DNA of 15,967 bases, from positions 1 through 15,967 of the forward strand of contig JADGIG010000140.1 in the NCBI GenBank assembly GCA_018985235.1. The letters are read 5' to 3'. The notes under the pieces were generated by a model. The model did no database searches. It was given only the letters and a program-made list of their open reading frames with translations, and was not told where the DNA came from. This DNA comes from Sanchytrium tribonematis. Taxonomy: Eukaryota; Sanchytriomycota; Sanchytriomycetes; Sanchytriales; Sanchytriaceae. The translations under genes and the position numbers were made by a program. Of the stretch, positions 1 to 8,818 are shown one piece after another; positions within the stretch are counted from its first letter, which is position 1, and each line of letters starts with the position of its first letter.

Positions 1-40
1 ATCATTTACACATCCAAAAACTAGACAATAGTATATAAGC
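1..40 (+). promoter_or_regulatory. Promoter of microgene A1 (CACATCCAA motif and TATA box)
   Basis: CACATCCAA lies at 9-17 and TATATAA at 32-38. The TATA box starts 30 bp before the ATG at 62, so a start site 25-30 bp downstream would leave almost no 5' leader. The first 41 bases are the same as the promoter of copy A3 (9444-9484), with the same 23-bp motif-to-TATA spacing. The window edge cuts off anything further upstream. Confidence 0.6.
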
Positions 41-61
41 TTACAGATTCCAATTCAATCA

Positions 62-190
62 ATGGCATTCAGCAACAACACTTCATTGCAACCATCTACT
101 TTCTCCTTCAGAGACAATTATGGAAATATTGACATCTCGTCAATTTTGGGTGGATTTTCAACTCAGTCATTATCAACATTTTTTCCATAA
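62..190 (+). CDS. Microgene A, copy 1 (42-aa protein, unknown function)
   Basis: This is a 42-residue ORF in no family I recognise. The peptide is rich in Ser, Thr, Asn, Gln, Phe and Gly, with only one Arg and two Asp. It begins MAFSNNTS, has a GGFSTQS stretch near the C-terminus and ends FFP. It has no cysteines, no signal peptide and no membrane segment. Its coding sequence is identical to copy A3 at 9504. It differs from copy A2 at 8480 by 23 of 129 bases, mostly third-position, with no indel, which argues that the protein is selected. A TATA box lies 30 bp upstream and the stop codon shares its last base with AATAAA (190-195). The composition resembles low-complexity FG- or prion-like segments, but no function can be assigned. 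Confidence 0.7.
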   Translation: MAFSNNTSLQPSTFSFRDNYGNIDISSILGGFSTQSLSTFFP

Positions 191-195
191 ATAAA
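190..195 (+). terminator. Poly(A) signal AATAAA overlapping the A1 stop
   Basis: The TAA stop at 188-190 runs directly into ATAAA, making AATAAA from the last base of the stop. Copies A2 (8608-8613) and A3 (9632-9637) have the identical arrangement. Confidence 0.55.
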
Positions 196-244
196 TGATT
201 TGGTTAAAACAATATGAAATCTAACACGATATTCTTTCAAAACG

Positions 245-2728
245 ATGATATTTTACCAAGACGGAATTTTCTCCACAGTTTTACATTTTTCGGCAATTCT
301 TGAAATGCTAGAATTTCTCAATAATTCAAACTTGGGCCAATCTTCTGATATTGCTTATTTTAATAACCATCTATTAATAGCAATTAACAATCAATGTCAT
401 GTGTACAGCCTCGACATGCAACTTGCAAAAGTCTTGTCAAAATATCCCACCACCCTCATTCATCCAGATGCTGGTAAATTCATGACATCTGGTGGAAACA
501 ATGTCTGTATTTATGATGCCAAATTTGAATTGATCAGTCAATATACCCATCCAGATAATGTGCTTTCTATACAATATCACCCATCAGTACAAATGGCAAT
601 GTCTGCATCAAAATCTGATGTCTATTTCTGGCATTCACACACTTCTATCCAGAAATTCAAATATACAAATGTCAATTGCACTCATTTGTCTGTAGATGGT
701 CAACTTGCTTGTATTTCCAGTGGAAATTTAGTAGAGTTTATGAATATGCAAAATCAAGTTGTACACACGTATTCTTTCAGCAACCCAATTATAACCATTA
801 CTTCATTTATCCATAATAATTCCCTCCATTTTGCACTGTTGTCTACAAGAGAATGTCATATTGCCAATTATCCAAATCCCACTTCATTCTTTAATATTCC
901 TCCTTCCCAATCCATCTTATACCATGACCAATGCTTAATGATAGGTTCTTACAATTCAAATTTAAACATTTACTCATTATCTGGAGATGTATTGTTTAAA
1001 ATTCAAGTTTCTTCTCCAATCATTCAATTGGCTTTTTTGAAATCTGAAAATCAATTATCAATAGCCCATATTAATGGCATTTCTAATTATCAATATACTT
1101 TCAATCCAGTTATGTTGTATATTTACCCATATCATTTCAAATGCCATCATTCACACATCACCATTAATCATAAAATGAGAATTCATTTACATGCTCAATT
1201 TGTGAATTTGACAGTGTGGGATCATCATTTGTACATTCACACCATTAAATACATCAATGCAACACTCTCAAGTCAATTACATGTTTATTTGCACAAGGAT
1301 ATCTTCCAATATCAATTTTCATTACAGGTGCCGTATCCCTGTCTATTTCATGTTCAAGACTATATTTACATTTACAACGTGGATGATGCGCAATTATCAG
1401 TGTATTCTACAAATGGGAAACTAAAAAGAATCATAGATATTGAAATGACGGATATGATTCCAATGCATACTAAATTATTTTATTATTACAATAATAACCA
1501 AGTTATGAAATACAATTTGATTGCTTTAGAGCCAATTACATATCACACGGTTGAAAATGATATTTTATCTGTTTATTTGTCATACGATTATTCACAAATG
1601 GCTATTTATACTGTGGATCATGAATTGTTGTTGGTGGATATGGATTCTTTGGAAACTATTCATAGTTATAAAGATGTGTATCAATTTAGGTATAATTTAA
1701 TCAATGAACAATACATTATGAATTCTAAAGAAGGATTTATTTTAAATGGAGAATACATGAATGTGGAAGGCACTATTTTGGGATTTGTGGGTAATACATT
1801 AATCTATTACACAGACAAGACTGAATTTATAGAATTAGGCGAATGGGATTTGGAAGAATTTGATTATCTTAAATTGATTGAAGACAGATTGAAGCAATTT
1901 GATGCGGAGCCTACTGCTGTTGTCACAAAACAAACCACACCTGCGAGCATTATTAGAGATTATATTGTAAAAGGTGAATTTACAAATGCATTGACTTATA
2001 TTCACACATTCCCATTGCATTTGCAACACCAGTATACTGAAATGTACCATAAATTGCAAATTGAATATTATTTAGAAAAGAGTTGGTTTCATTTAATCAC
2101 AAACCAAGATGTCTTGTTAAAGCATTTTCACAAATTGAGCAAGAGTCATTCATATTTAGAAATGCATTGGATTCATAGAATATTGTATCAATCATTTGAA
2201 TATTTTGGATACCACATGATTTATACGTGGTATGGTCGAAAATATACAACTTATCCAATCGAGAGAATATTAAATGCTTGTATTTTAGTATCTAGTAGGT
2301 GGCAGATTCGAAAGCAGCTTAGCTATAGTCTAGAATATATTAATATTGGGGTAATTCACATGGTGATGGGACACTTGTTTCGACTATTGGGATATCCAGT
2401 AGATGCTTTGGAAACACTAGATAAATGCGACAAATTTATTTTTACTCGGAAAGATGAACAAAAAATTGATTCATGGCGAATGCGACTGCAAAATTCAGAG
2501 CAATCCGAAAGATATGCTATCAAATGTCAATGTAGTGCAAATTTGTCTATAGAATGGAAGAATAATGATTTAGTTTGTAAGTTGTGCCACAAGACATATA
2601 GTCTTAATAAAAGTACGTGGGATGTTTCCACTGGGGTCTTGCAATGCGCAAAGTGTCAGCAATGGTTTGATGTGGACTTCGAATATGACATATTAGTACA
2701 TGAACGATGTTTGTTCTGTGGAGAATAA
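245..2728 (+). CDS. IFT122: Intraflagellar transport protein 122 (IFT-A complex), compact form
   Basis: IFT122 is a core subunit of the IFT-A complex, which carries retrograde cargo and membrane proteins in cilia. The N-terminal part is a WD40-like propeller; residues about 100-165 (YTHPDNVLSIQYHP, then SVDGQLACISSGN) follow the first IFT122 propeller closely. A second propeller spans about 290-560 and a helical, TPR-like part about 570-750. Two C-terminal zinc-binding knots have Cys 761/763/778/781 and 801/804/822/825, matching the paired knots of animal IFT122. The protein has 827 residues against about 1,240 in vertebrates. Most of the TPR region and the insert between the zinc knots are missing, while both ends are kept. 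The ATG at 245 is the first in frame. The ATG at 305 (residue 21) gives an N-terminus closer in length to animal IFT122 and may be the real start. The stop overlaps AATAAA at 2724-2729. WDR35 and other IFT-A WD proteins are less likely because of the zinc-knot pattern. Confidence 0.8.
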   Translation: MIFYQDGIFSTVLHFSAILEMLEFLNNSNLGQSSDIAYFNNHLLIAINNQCHVYSLDMQLAKVLSKYPTTLIHPDAGKFMTSGGNNVCIYDAKFELISQYTHPDNVLSIQYHPSVQMAMSASKSDVYFWHSHTSIQKFKYTNVNCTHLSVDGQLACISSGNLVEFMNMQNQVVHTYSFSNPIITITSFIHNNSLHFALLSTRECHIANYPNPTSFFNIPPSQSILYHDQCLMIGSYNSNLNIYSLSGDVLFKIQVSSPIIQLAFLKSENQLSIAHINGISNYQYTFNPVMLYIYPYHFKCHHSHITINHKMRIHLHAQFVNLTVWDHHLYIHTIKYINATLSSQLHVYLHKDIFQYQFSLQVPYPCLFHVQDYIYIYNVDDAQLSVYSTNGKLKRIIDIEMTDMIPMHTKLFYYYNNNQVMKYNLIALEPITYHTVENDILSVYLSYDYSQMAIYTVDHELLLVDMDSLETIHSYKDVYQFRYNLINEQYIMNSKEGFILNGEYMNVEGTILGFVGNTLIYYTDKTEFIELGEWDLEEFDYLKLIEDRLKQFDAEPTAVVTKQTTPASIIRDYIVKGEFTNALTYIHTFPLHLQHQYTEMYHKLQIEYYLEKSWFHLITNQDVLLKHFHKLSKSHSYLEMHWIHRILYQSFEYFGYHMIYTWYGRKYTTYPIERILNACILVSSRWQIRKQLSYSLEYINIGVIHMVMGHLFRLLGYPVDALETLDKCDKFIFTRKDEQKIDSWRMRLQNSEQSERYAIKCQCSANLSIEWKNNDLVCKLCHKTYSLNKSTWDVSTGVLQCAKCQQWFDVDFEYDILVHERCLFCGE

Positions 2729-2729
2729 A
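2724..2729 (+). terminator. Poly(A) signal AATAAA overlapping the IFT122 stop
   Basis: The last codons GAA TAA are followed by A, which creates AATAAA spanning the TAA at 2726-2728. This implies a 3' UTR of roughly 10-30 nt. Confidence 0.5.
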
Positions 2730-2815
2730 CGGCGCTTTGTTTAATTTCTAAGTTTACACTAACAGTCGCAATTATCCAATAACCTGGTACAAGATCCCCC
2801 TGAAAACAATTTTAA

Positions 2816-5122
2816 ATGCTCCAGTATTCATTACATTCTGGAGCGCTTCAACATAAAGATACTCACAATATGGTGTTTGTTAAATTTGGTTTTGTTGATG
2901 ATGTTTTGATAATTGTGATTCGCGAAATTGGTGGCATTATGCATAGCCCATTTCATTACTCTGTCACTTTGAATTCAAATGTAAATCTAGATTCAGTATT
3001 CTCGTTATTCATCAAGGAGCTTTCAAATTTCATCGCTTCAAAATCTAAAGAAAAATTTCAATTAACTCTCAAAAATTTAGGAGAATTGAGTCCAAATGAT
3101 ATTCAATTCGAGTTTGACCCAACTGATAAAGAAATTGCAAACTCAAAAATTGAAAACTACATTTCCTTTAAATCGCTTATTGTTGATTCTCTTGTGAAAC
3201 CTAATTACAAGCCTACTAAAATTTGGCTCCAAAAACAACTTGAGTCAAAAGTTTTGGACAGAGTGGATGAGATTTTTAATATTTCGAAAGAAGTAGCTGA
3301 TCGAATCAGTAAATATAGAAAGGGTGACTTGAGAACTAATACGGATAAAGATCAGTTTCCCATTTTTGTTTATGGCGGAGCAACAGGAATAGGAAAGTCG
3401 AGATTGCTTCTTGAGCTCAAGGAATTATATAAACTTGACAAATTTAATCACATCTTACCAGTCTTGATTTCATTTAGCAGTAATACACCTTACACGCCAG
3501 CTGAAAGTGATTATGATATGGAAAAAGTAGTGCTGTCACGATGTGCTTACAGTTTAGGAATTTTTGACGGTGTGGATGGACTACTAGGTGCTTATGAATC
3601 TGATCGGCTACAGTTTAGTTTTGTTTTCCGAGATCCTCCAGAGTGCATATTGCTATTGATCGATGAATTTAATTATTTACCAGATGAAAGACTCGAGGAA
3701 TTTGTGAGTTATTGCGGCTCTCTTTTGATTCCAGACACTAATAAGCCTCTGATAATAATTGTTACAGCAGGAACTAATCCCGGAAGATTGAACGAAATAT
3801 TCACCAAGTCTAGATGCCCTTCAAAATTCTTTCCAATTTCGTCGCTTAAAATGGCTACTATGATCAAGGACTTGAATATTCAAGATAATCTAACACTTAA
3901 AGAAATGTACAGGGTTCTGCAAGATATTTGTGGAATTCCAAGACTTTATTCAGTCATGAAGCGTATGAGCAAGTTACCAGATACTTATGAAGAGGGAATT
4001 TCTACAATTTTGAGTGAGGCCAATATTTGCACAGCTGGAATGGTCCCTATCCACAAATTGAAGAAAGTTGTTGCATTTTCTCTTTTGGAATACCCAGTGA
4101 ATGCCAAAGATCAGAATTGGGATGAATATACTGAGGCTGGGCACGCTTTTTTGTACCCAGGACATCAAAATAAGCATATTATCAAATTTCCAATGTATTG
4201 GATCAGCAATACCTCCCACTATTTTGCGCAATTGCAACCACAACAAAAGAAGCTAATTCAAAGATTGTATTGGTCCGAATCGGAAGAACTAAATAGAATC
4301 GACTTTGTGGAATTGGGTGTCATGTGGATAGCATTCAAGACTTACCTTTTCTGCGATATTAAGGGAGAAATCGGCGGTTCAATTTCTTTATCAAATTATA
4401 TTGGTGTCTCTTTGTTAAAAGATGAAAATATTAATTTGAATTCTCACATTGATTTGTTTCAAGCACAAAGCAAAGTAACTGATATTGGATTTGAGAATTT
4501 AAAACTTTTTGGTTCTGAATCAATTGTAAGAATTGAGAAATCAAAGCCTTTTATTGTCGCATGTTTAAACAATCAAGATGGCATAGACTGTGTTGAGCTT
4601 CTTTTCAATGATTTGTCTGAAGTAATTCTTATATTTTATCAATTCAGATTACACAATTCGCCTACTCATGCTAAGAAAAATATTGAGTCATCGAAATTCA
4701 TTAGAAACGTCAAAAATTGGTATGAGTCCAGATATCAAAAAGTTGACAAGTTTCTTTACGTAGCAATCTGCAATTACTGTAATTCTGCAACTCACCAATC
4801 TGCATTTGCTCCATTAGTGAAAGAAGGAATGAAATTTTGCACTGTTCAAGGCAGTGACTGCAGAGCTTTTATGTCGTCCATTCTTTGTGAAAGACAAAAC
4901 ATCTGGACTGGATCCGATAAGCTCTTTATTAATGTTGCACCCTCTGCGGCCTTGAAAATGCTACCAAATATTGATGAGGAGACCGCTGCGACAATTGTCG
5001 AAATAAGGGTCGAGGAAAATGGCATAAAGTCTTTTGACCACTTGAAAGAGCAATTTAAATTGAGAAAAAAACCACTTTTAGAAAATACTTGCAAATCTTT
5101 GAAGAAATATATCATTTGGTAA
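2816..5122 (+). CDS. Crinkler/RHS-type P-loop NTPase with degenerate nuclease-like region and helix-hairpin-helix tail
   Basis: This is a 768-residue STAND/AAA-type ATPase. Walker A is GATGIGKS (188-195), Walker B is ILLLIDEF (278-285), and a sensor-like strand IIIVTAGT sits at 313-320. Downstream, 494-611 has acidic residues (E499, D591) and a strand ending FYQFR (607-611). This resembles the D...QxK core of PD-(D/E)XK nucleases but with Arg in place of Lys. Residues about 708-745 form a ComEA-like helix-hairpin-helix (MLPNIDEETAATIVEIR, then GIKSFDHL), a DNA-binding motif. NTPase plus nuclease-like region is the layout of Crinkler-RHS proteins in oomycetes, chytrids, Rozella and trypanosomes. 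The first 120 residues are not clearly a ubiquitin-like header and show no signal peptide. Met19 (2870) is an alternative start. Family placement is by motif order only, so another STAND family remains possible. Confidence 0.6.
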   Translation: MLQYSLHSGALQHKDTHNMVFVKFGFVDDVLIIVIREIGGIMHSPFHYSVTLNSNVNLDSVFSLFIKELSNFIASKSKEKFQLTLKNLGELSPNDIQFEFDPTDKEIANSKIENYISFKSLIVDSLVKPNYKPTKIWLQKQLESKVLDRVDEIFNISKEVADRISKYRKGDLRTNTDKDQFPIFVYGGATGIGKSRLLLELKELYKLDKFNHILPVLISFSSNTPYTPAESDYDMEKVVLSRCAYSLGIFDGVDGLLGAYESDRLQFSFVFRDPPECILLLIDEFNYLPDERLEEFVSYCGSLLIPDTNKPLIIIVTAGTNPGRLNEIFTKSRCPSKFFPISSLKMATMIKDLNIQDNLTLKEMYRVLQDICGIPRLYSVMKRMSKLPDTYEEGISTILSEANICTAGMVPIHKLKKVVAFSLLEYPVNAKDQNWDEYTEAGHAFLYPGHQNKHIIKFPMYWISNTSHYFAQLQPQQKKLIQRLYWSESEELNRIDFVELGVMWIAFKTYLFCDIKGEIGGSISLSNYIGVSLLKDENINLNSHIDLFQAQSKVTDIGFENLKLFGSESIVRIEKSKPFIVACLNNQDGIDCVELLFNDLSEVILIFYQFRLHNSPTHAKKNIESSKFIRNVKNWYESRYQKVDKFLYVAICNYCNSATHQSAFAPLVKEGMKFCTVQGSDCRAFMSSILCERQNIWTGSDKLFINVAPSAALKMLPNIDEETAATIVEIRVEENGIKSFDHLKEQFKLRKKPLLENTCKSLKKYIIW

Positions 5123-5224
5123 ACTTTTGCCATTTTTAATTACCACATTCAGATTTATTAAACCCAATTGTGCTATAGAATGGAATGTAACTATTATTGT
5201 TTTCAATACATGATCGGTGCTTGA

Positions 5225-5240
5225 AATAAATGACTTTATT
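5225..5240. terminator. Back-to-back poly(A) signals for the convergent NTPase and gamma-COP genes
   Basis: AATAAA lies on the plus strand at 5225-5230, serving the gene that ends at 5122. On the minus strand AATAAA occupies 5240-5235 and overlaps the gamma-COP stop (5241-5239). The two signals are 4 bp apart in the 116-bp convergent spacer. Confidence 0.55.
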
Positions 5241-7990
5241 AAGATGCTAATGCATCAGCAACTAATTGACTGATCTCAGCTACATCGCTTTTGACTTTGA
5301 TTTCTAAATTTACACCCACATTAGGCTCCAAAACCATCCTGACGACACTAAGCACTTTGATGCCCCCATAAAAGATACCACTTAATTTTAAAACATGGCT
5401 CAAATCATTGGTGATTATTTCAGTCTTGTCAACTGCTTTTAGTCCCAATAATTCTTGCAATGTTTTCACAGTGGTTGCTAAATCTTTGAGAGCAGTAAGT
5501 TGGTAGGTTTCTTTTGCTTCATTGCCTAAAGAATCCCATGCCTTTGTGAATGCAGGAACCTGACTACCTTTGATGTAATGTCCAATCTGTATTTCAACTT
5601 GCTCCAACTAAATTATTAAAAATTACATTGTAAGTTTCTTCATATCCTTGTTCACTATCTGGCTCAAATGTTTCAGGATCGCAATCTTTGACCGTCATTT
5701 TCAAAGCTGCATTAAATGTGGGTAACGGAATTGTGTTTGGTGCTTTCTGGTATGCAATAAAAGTGCTGTTTGGTCCACTATAATTTACAGTGCAAGGAAC
5801 AACTACTTTTAATTTCAAAGAATTAGATATGTCTTCTGTTGGATTTAGTTGAACTTGAGCATTTTCAATAAGGACATCTTGCAAGGTATTAGTGATTTCA
5901 AATTGAAATACAATTGCGTCATTTTTGAACATATGGATAAAGAGCTTAACTACATATTCAGTTTCTTGCTCTGTTAATAATATAGGCGCACTCGTTGAGA
6001 AATAAAATTGGCTAAGAGGAGCAAGCTGTGGAATATTTGAAAAGATGTCTTGGTGATTAACTGGTTCTGCTGGTGCAATTTCTGGGCTTTGAACAATTGT
6101 AGGTTCATTCTGAAGAGTTGGCTTAGCAGTGACTTGCTCAACTGCTTCAACTTTACTAGTGTATGAGATATCTTGTAAATCTAATGGTCCACTTTTGTAT
6201 GCTGTCAGATAAGCTGAAAGTTGTTCGATATTTACGACCAAATCATCGATGATATATTTTTGCATCCAATCTTTTCTTTTCAAAACGTGAATATAAAACA
6301 AGGCTCTATCACGGACTTCATTGTCTTGATCACTGATACACTTCTCAAGCAAGTTTAATATTCGATTTAAAATCTTAGGGCTTTTCGCACCAAACATAGC
6401 TAACGCATGAACAGCTGCAGCTCTGACATTGCTGGACTCTAAAATGATTCTATTGTAAATGTATCTGATGTATTGCTGTGGATTATCACTAGATGGACCT
6501 TCTATCCCCAAAACATGTAATATTCTAACACTTAAAGTTGTATACTCGCAATCTTCAATGAATTCACATAGGTGCTGGAGAGCAGTCGATTTACACTCTG
6601 GAATGTTTCTTAACAAATCGAAAATTGCATCGACAATTGATTTTTTGTATTGGAAATTTCCCTCATCTCTCAATACGTTTGCTAAGAATGCCAACAAAGT
6701 TGGATATTTTTTCGGAAATTTGATGCTCAACGATCTGACAGCTTCTACGACAATGATTTTAAATTCTTCAGTGATGTCATTCAAAAAGAGCTGAATTTGC
6801 TTCATCAATCTATCAACACTTTGCTCAGTTCCAGTTTTTAACAAAGTTGTAATTGCATAAGTGGCAATGCTTCTATTATTATCAGTAATCATATTTTCCA
6901 TATCAATATTGTAATTGCTAACCAATGTAGGGTAGAACATGCTGAGTTTGTTGAAATATCGAAGAGCGGCAAATTTAAGTGCAACCTTCGAGCTGCTTAA
7001 TAGGATACTGAGTTGCGTCACACAGGGATATACTTGCTGAGTAGTCAAAACCATTCCAACGCCTTTGCTTGTTTTGTAAAGCGCAATATCTGAGATACAT
7101 TTGCACGCTTCTAAACTGACCATTTCGTACTTACTACTCAAAGCCTTGGTGATGAACTCAAAAATTTGTAAAAGAGGACCGTTGAGCCATTCTCCTGGAG
7201 CTTGATTATTGTACTCACTTAACAAACAAGACTTGCTCATTTTTAATAGAACGCAAAGTGCCCATGGAGAATTGACTGCTTTGTGATATTGTAAACAAAG
7301 TTTAATAATAGCCATAGAATCTTGTTTTTTGAGCAAATATAATGTTGCCAAAGCGTGGTAACTAGTAAAATCGTATCCACCCACTTGATCTTGAATTAAA
7401 TTGCTCCATTTTTTAACAATGTCCTTATTAAATGAATACATTGTATAAGCACTACATATGGCGGAAGATGCTGTGATAGGTTGTTTATCTACAAGGCAGG
7501 TGGTATAAAATCGTTCAAATGCTTGCAGTAAACTAGGATCAATCAATTTGGAAAGAGTTTTTAAAGCATTTGAAGTGTGAAGTAAATGCTGATCTCTTGG
7601 CCCATCTTCGAGCTTTGTGCTTAAAGAAATAGTATTTTGTTGCTTTCCGAACAGTTCTTCATGCGTACTTGCAATATCTTTGGTCAGCAAATTAGTCATG
7701 ATAATCGTATCTTTGGCATTGGTCAATTCCATCATTAAAATATAGACAATCTGCCTCAATTGGTATTCTTTACAATTGAATAATTTCGATGCAGCAAAAA
7801 ACAATTGAGTTTGTTCATCTTGAGTCAACTCATAATATGCATTTTTGCCGGAATTATTTATGTAAAGTAAGCATTTTGCAATTAACAAACGACATTTGCG
7901 GCTATTCACTTGCTGATGGAAGATCTTCGCATTTTGAAGTAGATAAGATTTGTCAGGCAGCGAAAAACTCTGGTCGTTTTTCTTGGACAT
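5239..7990 (-). CDS. SEC21: Coatomer subunit gamma (gamma-COP/Sec21), two exons
   Basis: Gamma-COP is a large subunit of the COPI coat, which drives Golgi-to-ER and intra-Golgi vesicle transport. Exon 1 is 7990-5627 and exon 2 is 5607-5239, joined across a 19-nt intron into 910 residues, a normal length for the family. The alpha-solenoid trunk covers about 1-560 and includes the near-invariant DNNRSIATYAITTLLKTG and LCEFIEDCEYT. A variable linker follows, then the appendage from about 670 (LLTEQETEYVVKLFIHMF and MTVKDCDPETFEPDSEQGYE). Exon 2 supplies the appendage platform subdomain (AFTKAWDSLG, then LKLSGIFYGG). I chose the ATG at 7990 because MSKKNDQ matches the family start. The frame runs on to 8179, but only through a repeat that holds another unit. 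The stop overlaps AATAAA. Confidence 0.93.
5608..5626 (-). other. 19-nt intron in gamma-COP
   Basis: On the coding strand it reads GTAATTTTTAATAATTTAG, phase 0, between the codons for Asn and Leu. Unspliced, the frame stops 11 codons past the junction (VIFNNLVGAS then stop), before the appendage platform. Spliced, GYEETYN joins LEQVEIQIGH, matching the continuous family sequence at this point. The likely branch-point A is at intron position 14 (ATAAT). Confidence 0.88.
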
Positions 7991-8058
7991 TTTTGAATGT
8001 TTCAAAAAACTCTCTTGGATTGAAATTAGTAAGATTAAAATTTTAAAGTAAGGCCTAT

Positions 8059-8172
8059 TTATTGTAAGGAATAAAAGAAGGCATATCGTTGTAATAACAC
8101 TCGAATTTGCCATTGATAAATCAATCTGAACAATTGGACGTTTGTAGTTGCAATTTCTAACCAAAGAGACAT
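8059..8172 (-). CDS. Microgene B, copy 1 (37-aa ORF, unknown function)
   Basis: A minus-strand ORF runs from ATG at 8172 to TAA at 8061-8059 and encodes 37 residues beginning MSLWLEIATT, with a hydrophobic and aromatic C-terminal half ending YAFFYSLQ. The case for a gene is architecture. TATAAATA starts at 8200, 28 bp before the ATG, and the stop lies inside AATAAA (8063-8058), the same plan as family A. The copy at 9110 is identical, so substitution pattern cannot test coding. The unit could instead be a short non-coding transcript, or part of a 5' region of gamma-COP, though AATAAA would then cut that transcript short. Confidence 0.42.
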   Translation of the reverse strand: MSLWLEIATTNVQLFRLIYQWQIRVLLQRYAFFYSLQ

Positions 8173-8192
8173 AATACAACGGGCCTAGTTGG

Positions 8193-8200
8193 TATTTATA
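8193..8200 (-). promoter_or_regulatory. TATA box of microgene B1
   Basis: TATAAATA on the minus strand, 28 bp upstream of the microORF ATG at 8172. It is conserved in copy B2 (9244-9251). Confidence 0.55.
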
Positions 8201-8236
8201 CGTTAGTCTAACATAATCAATCTATTAGATTTCATA

Positions 8237-8314
8237 TTGGATGTGTGTAAGTAAATCAAAAGTGCCGTCAAGCCTTGACCCACCACATCTAATACACAAA
8301 AAACACACATCCAA
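8237..8314. promoter_or_regulatory. Shared promoter element cluster between divergent microgenes B1 and A2
   Basis: TTGGATGTGTG at 8237-8247 is perfectly inverted as CACACATCCAA at 8304-8314, and a related CACATCTAAT lies at 8284-8293. The palindrome GTCAAGCCTTGAC is at 8267-8279. CACATCCAA also lies upstream of A1 and A3, so it is a candidate binding site for a common regulator of both microgene families. The rest of the 307-bp spacer (8315-8450) is AT-rich with no gene that I can see. Confidence 0.5.
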
Positions 8315-8450
8315 GTTGTCGTTTTATACTTATTTTGAAGTTTTTTAACAGAAATTCTCAAATATCATTTGCAGATTAATAAATTCAACATCCTATTGGT
8401 CAGTATTATGAATTGGACGTGATGTGTTAGCGATTTAAGCTAAAAATTTG

Positions 8451-8458
8451 TATAAATA
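8451..8458 (+). promoter_or_regulatory. TATA box of microgene A2
   Basis: TATAAATA starts 29 bp upstream of the ATG at 8480, almost the same spacing as A1 and A3 (30 bp), although the surrounding promoter sequence is different. Upstream, GATGTGT at about 8431 may be a degenerate form of the shared motif. Confidence 0.6.
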
Positions 8459-8479
8459 GCAACAAATTGTCTTTTTCCA

Positions 8480-8608
8480 ATGGCTTTTAGCAACAACACT
8501 TCAGTCCAACCATCTACTTCTTCATTCCGAAACAACTATGGAAATATTGACTTTTCCTCATTGTTTGGAGGATTTTCCACTCAGTCTTTATTTACATTTT
8601 TCCCTTAA
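8480..8608 (+). CDS. Microgene A, copy 2 (42-aa protein, diverged)
   Basis: This is the diverged paralogue of A1 and A3: same length, no indel, 35 of 42 residues identical. The replacements against A1 are L9V, F14S, D18N, I25F, I28L, L29F and S38F, mostly conservative or toward Phe. Of 23 base differences I count 5 at first, 2 at second and 16 at third codon positions, and 11 of the 18 changed codons are synonymous. That is the pattern of a translated, constrained peptide. The stop (8606-8608) overlaps AATAAA (8608-8613). Function unknown. Confidence 0.72.
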   Translation: MAFSNNTSVQPSTSSFRNNYGNIDFSSLFGGFSTQSLFTFFP

Positions 8609-8818
8609 ATAAATAATGTCAAACAACAATCTGAATGTCTAAATTTATTTTTAGCTGCTTCATTAAATGACACAGTCTAGGATATTCATAATCGACAAAT
8701 TAAAACTGAGACCTAACAAAATTAATCTAGAACACATGAATTTATATTAATTTTGTATCTTGGTAAAACGGCTATTATTCACTTATAGATAGATTTTGCT
8801 TCTTAGCTACTCAGTGTG

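Larger units (their letters stand above)
8054..8314 (-). repeat. B repeat, copy 1 (about 260 bp)
   Basis: This segment is matched by 9105-9364 in the same orientation with a handful of differences. The 114-bp ORF inside is identical in both copies, and the changes cluster in the promoter half. The repeat contains, on the minus strand, the TTGGATGTGTG motif, a 13-bp palindrome, a TATA box, the microORF and AATAAA. Confidence 0.9.

Noticed and set aside
5239-5607. A separate 122-aa gene downstream of gamma-COP
   Set aside because: It starts with TTG and is the appendage platform of gamma-COP itself, joined by the 19-nt intron.
6459-8046. Plus-strand ORFs of 85-111 codons opposite gamma-COP, and similar short ORFs opposite IFT122, MTU1 and DHCR7
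   Set aside because: Shadows of well-supported genes on the other strand, without homology or own signals.
7991-8179. N-terminal extension of gamma-COP up to 8179
   Set aside because: The extension starts at a TTG, is hydrophobic, has no family counterpart, and crosses the B repeat with its own ATG and AATAAA. MSKKNDQ at 7990 fits the family start.
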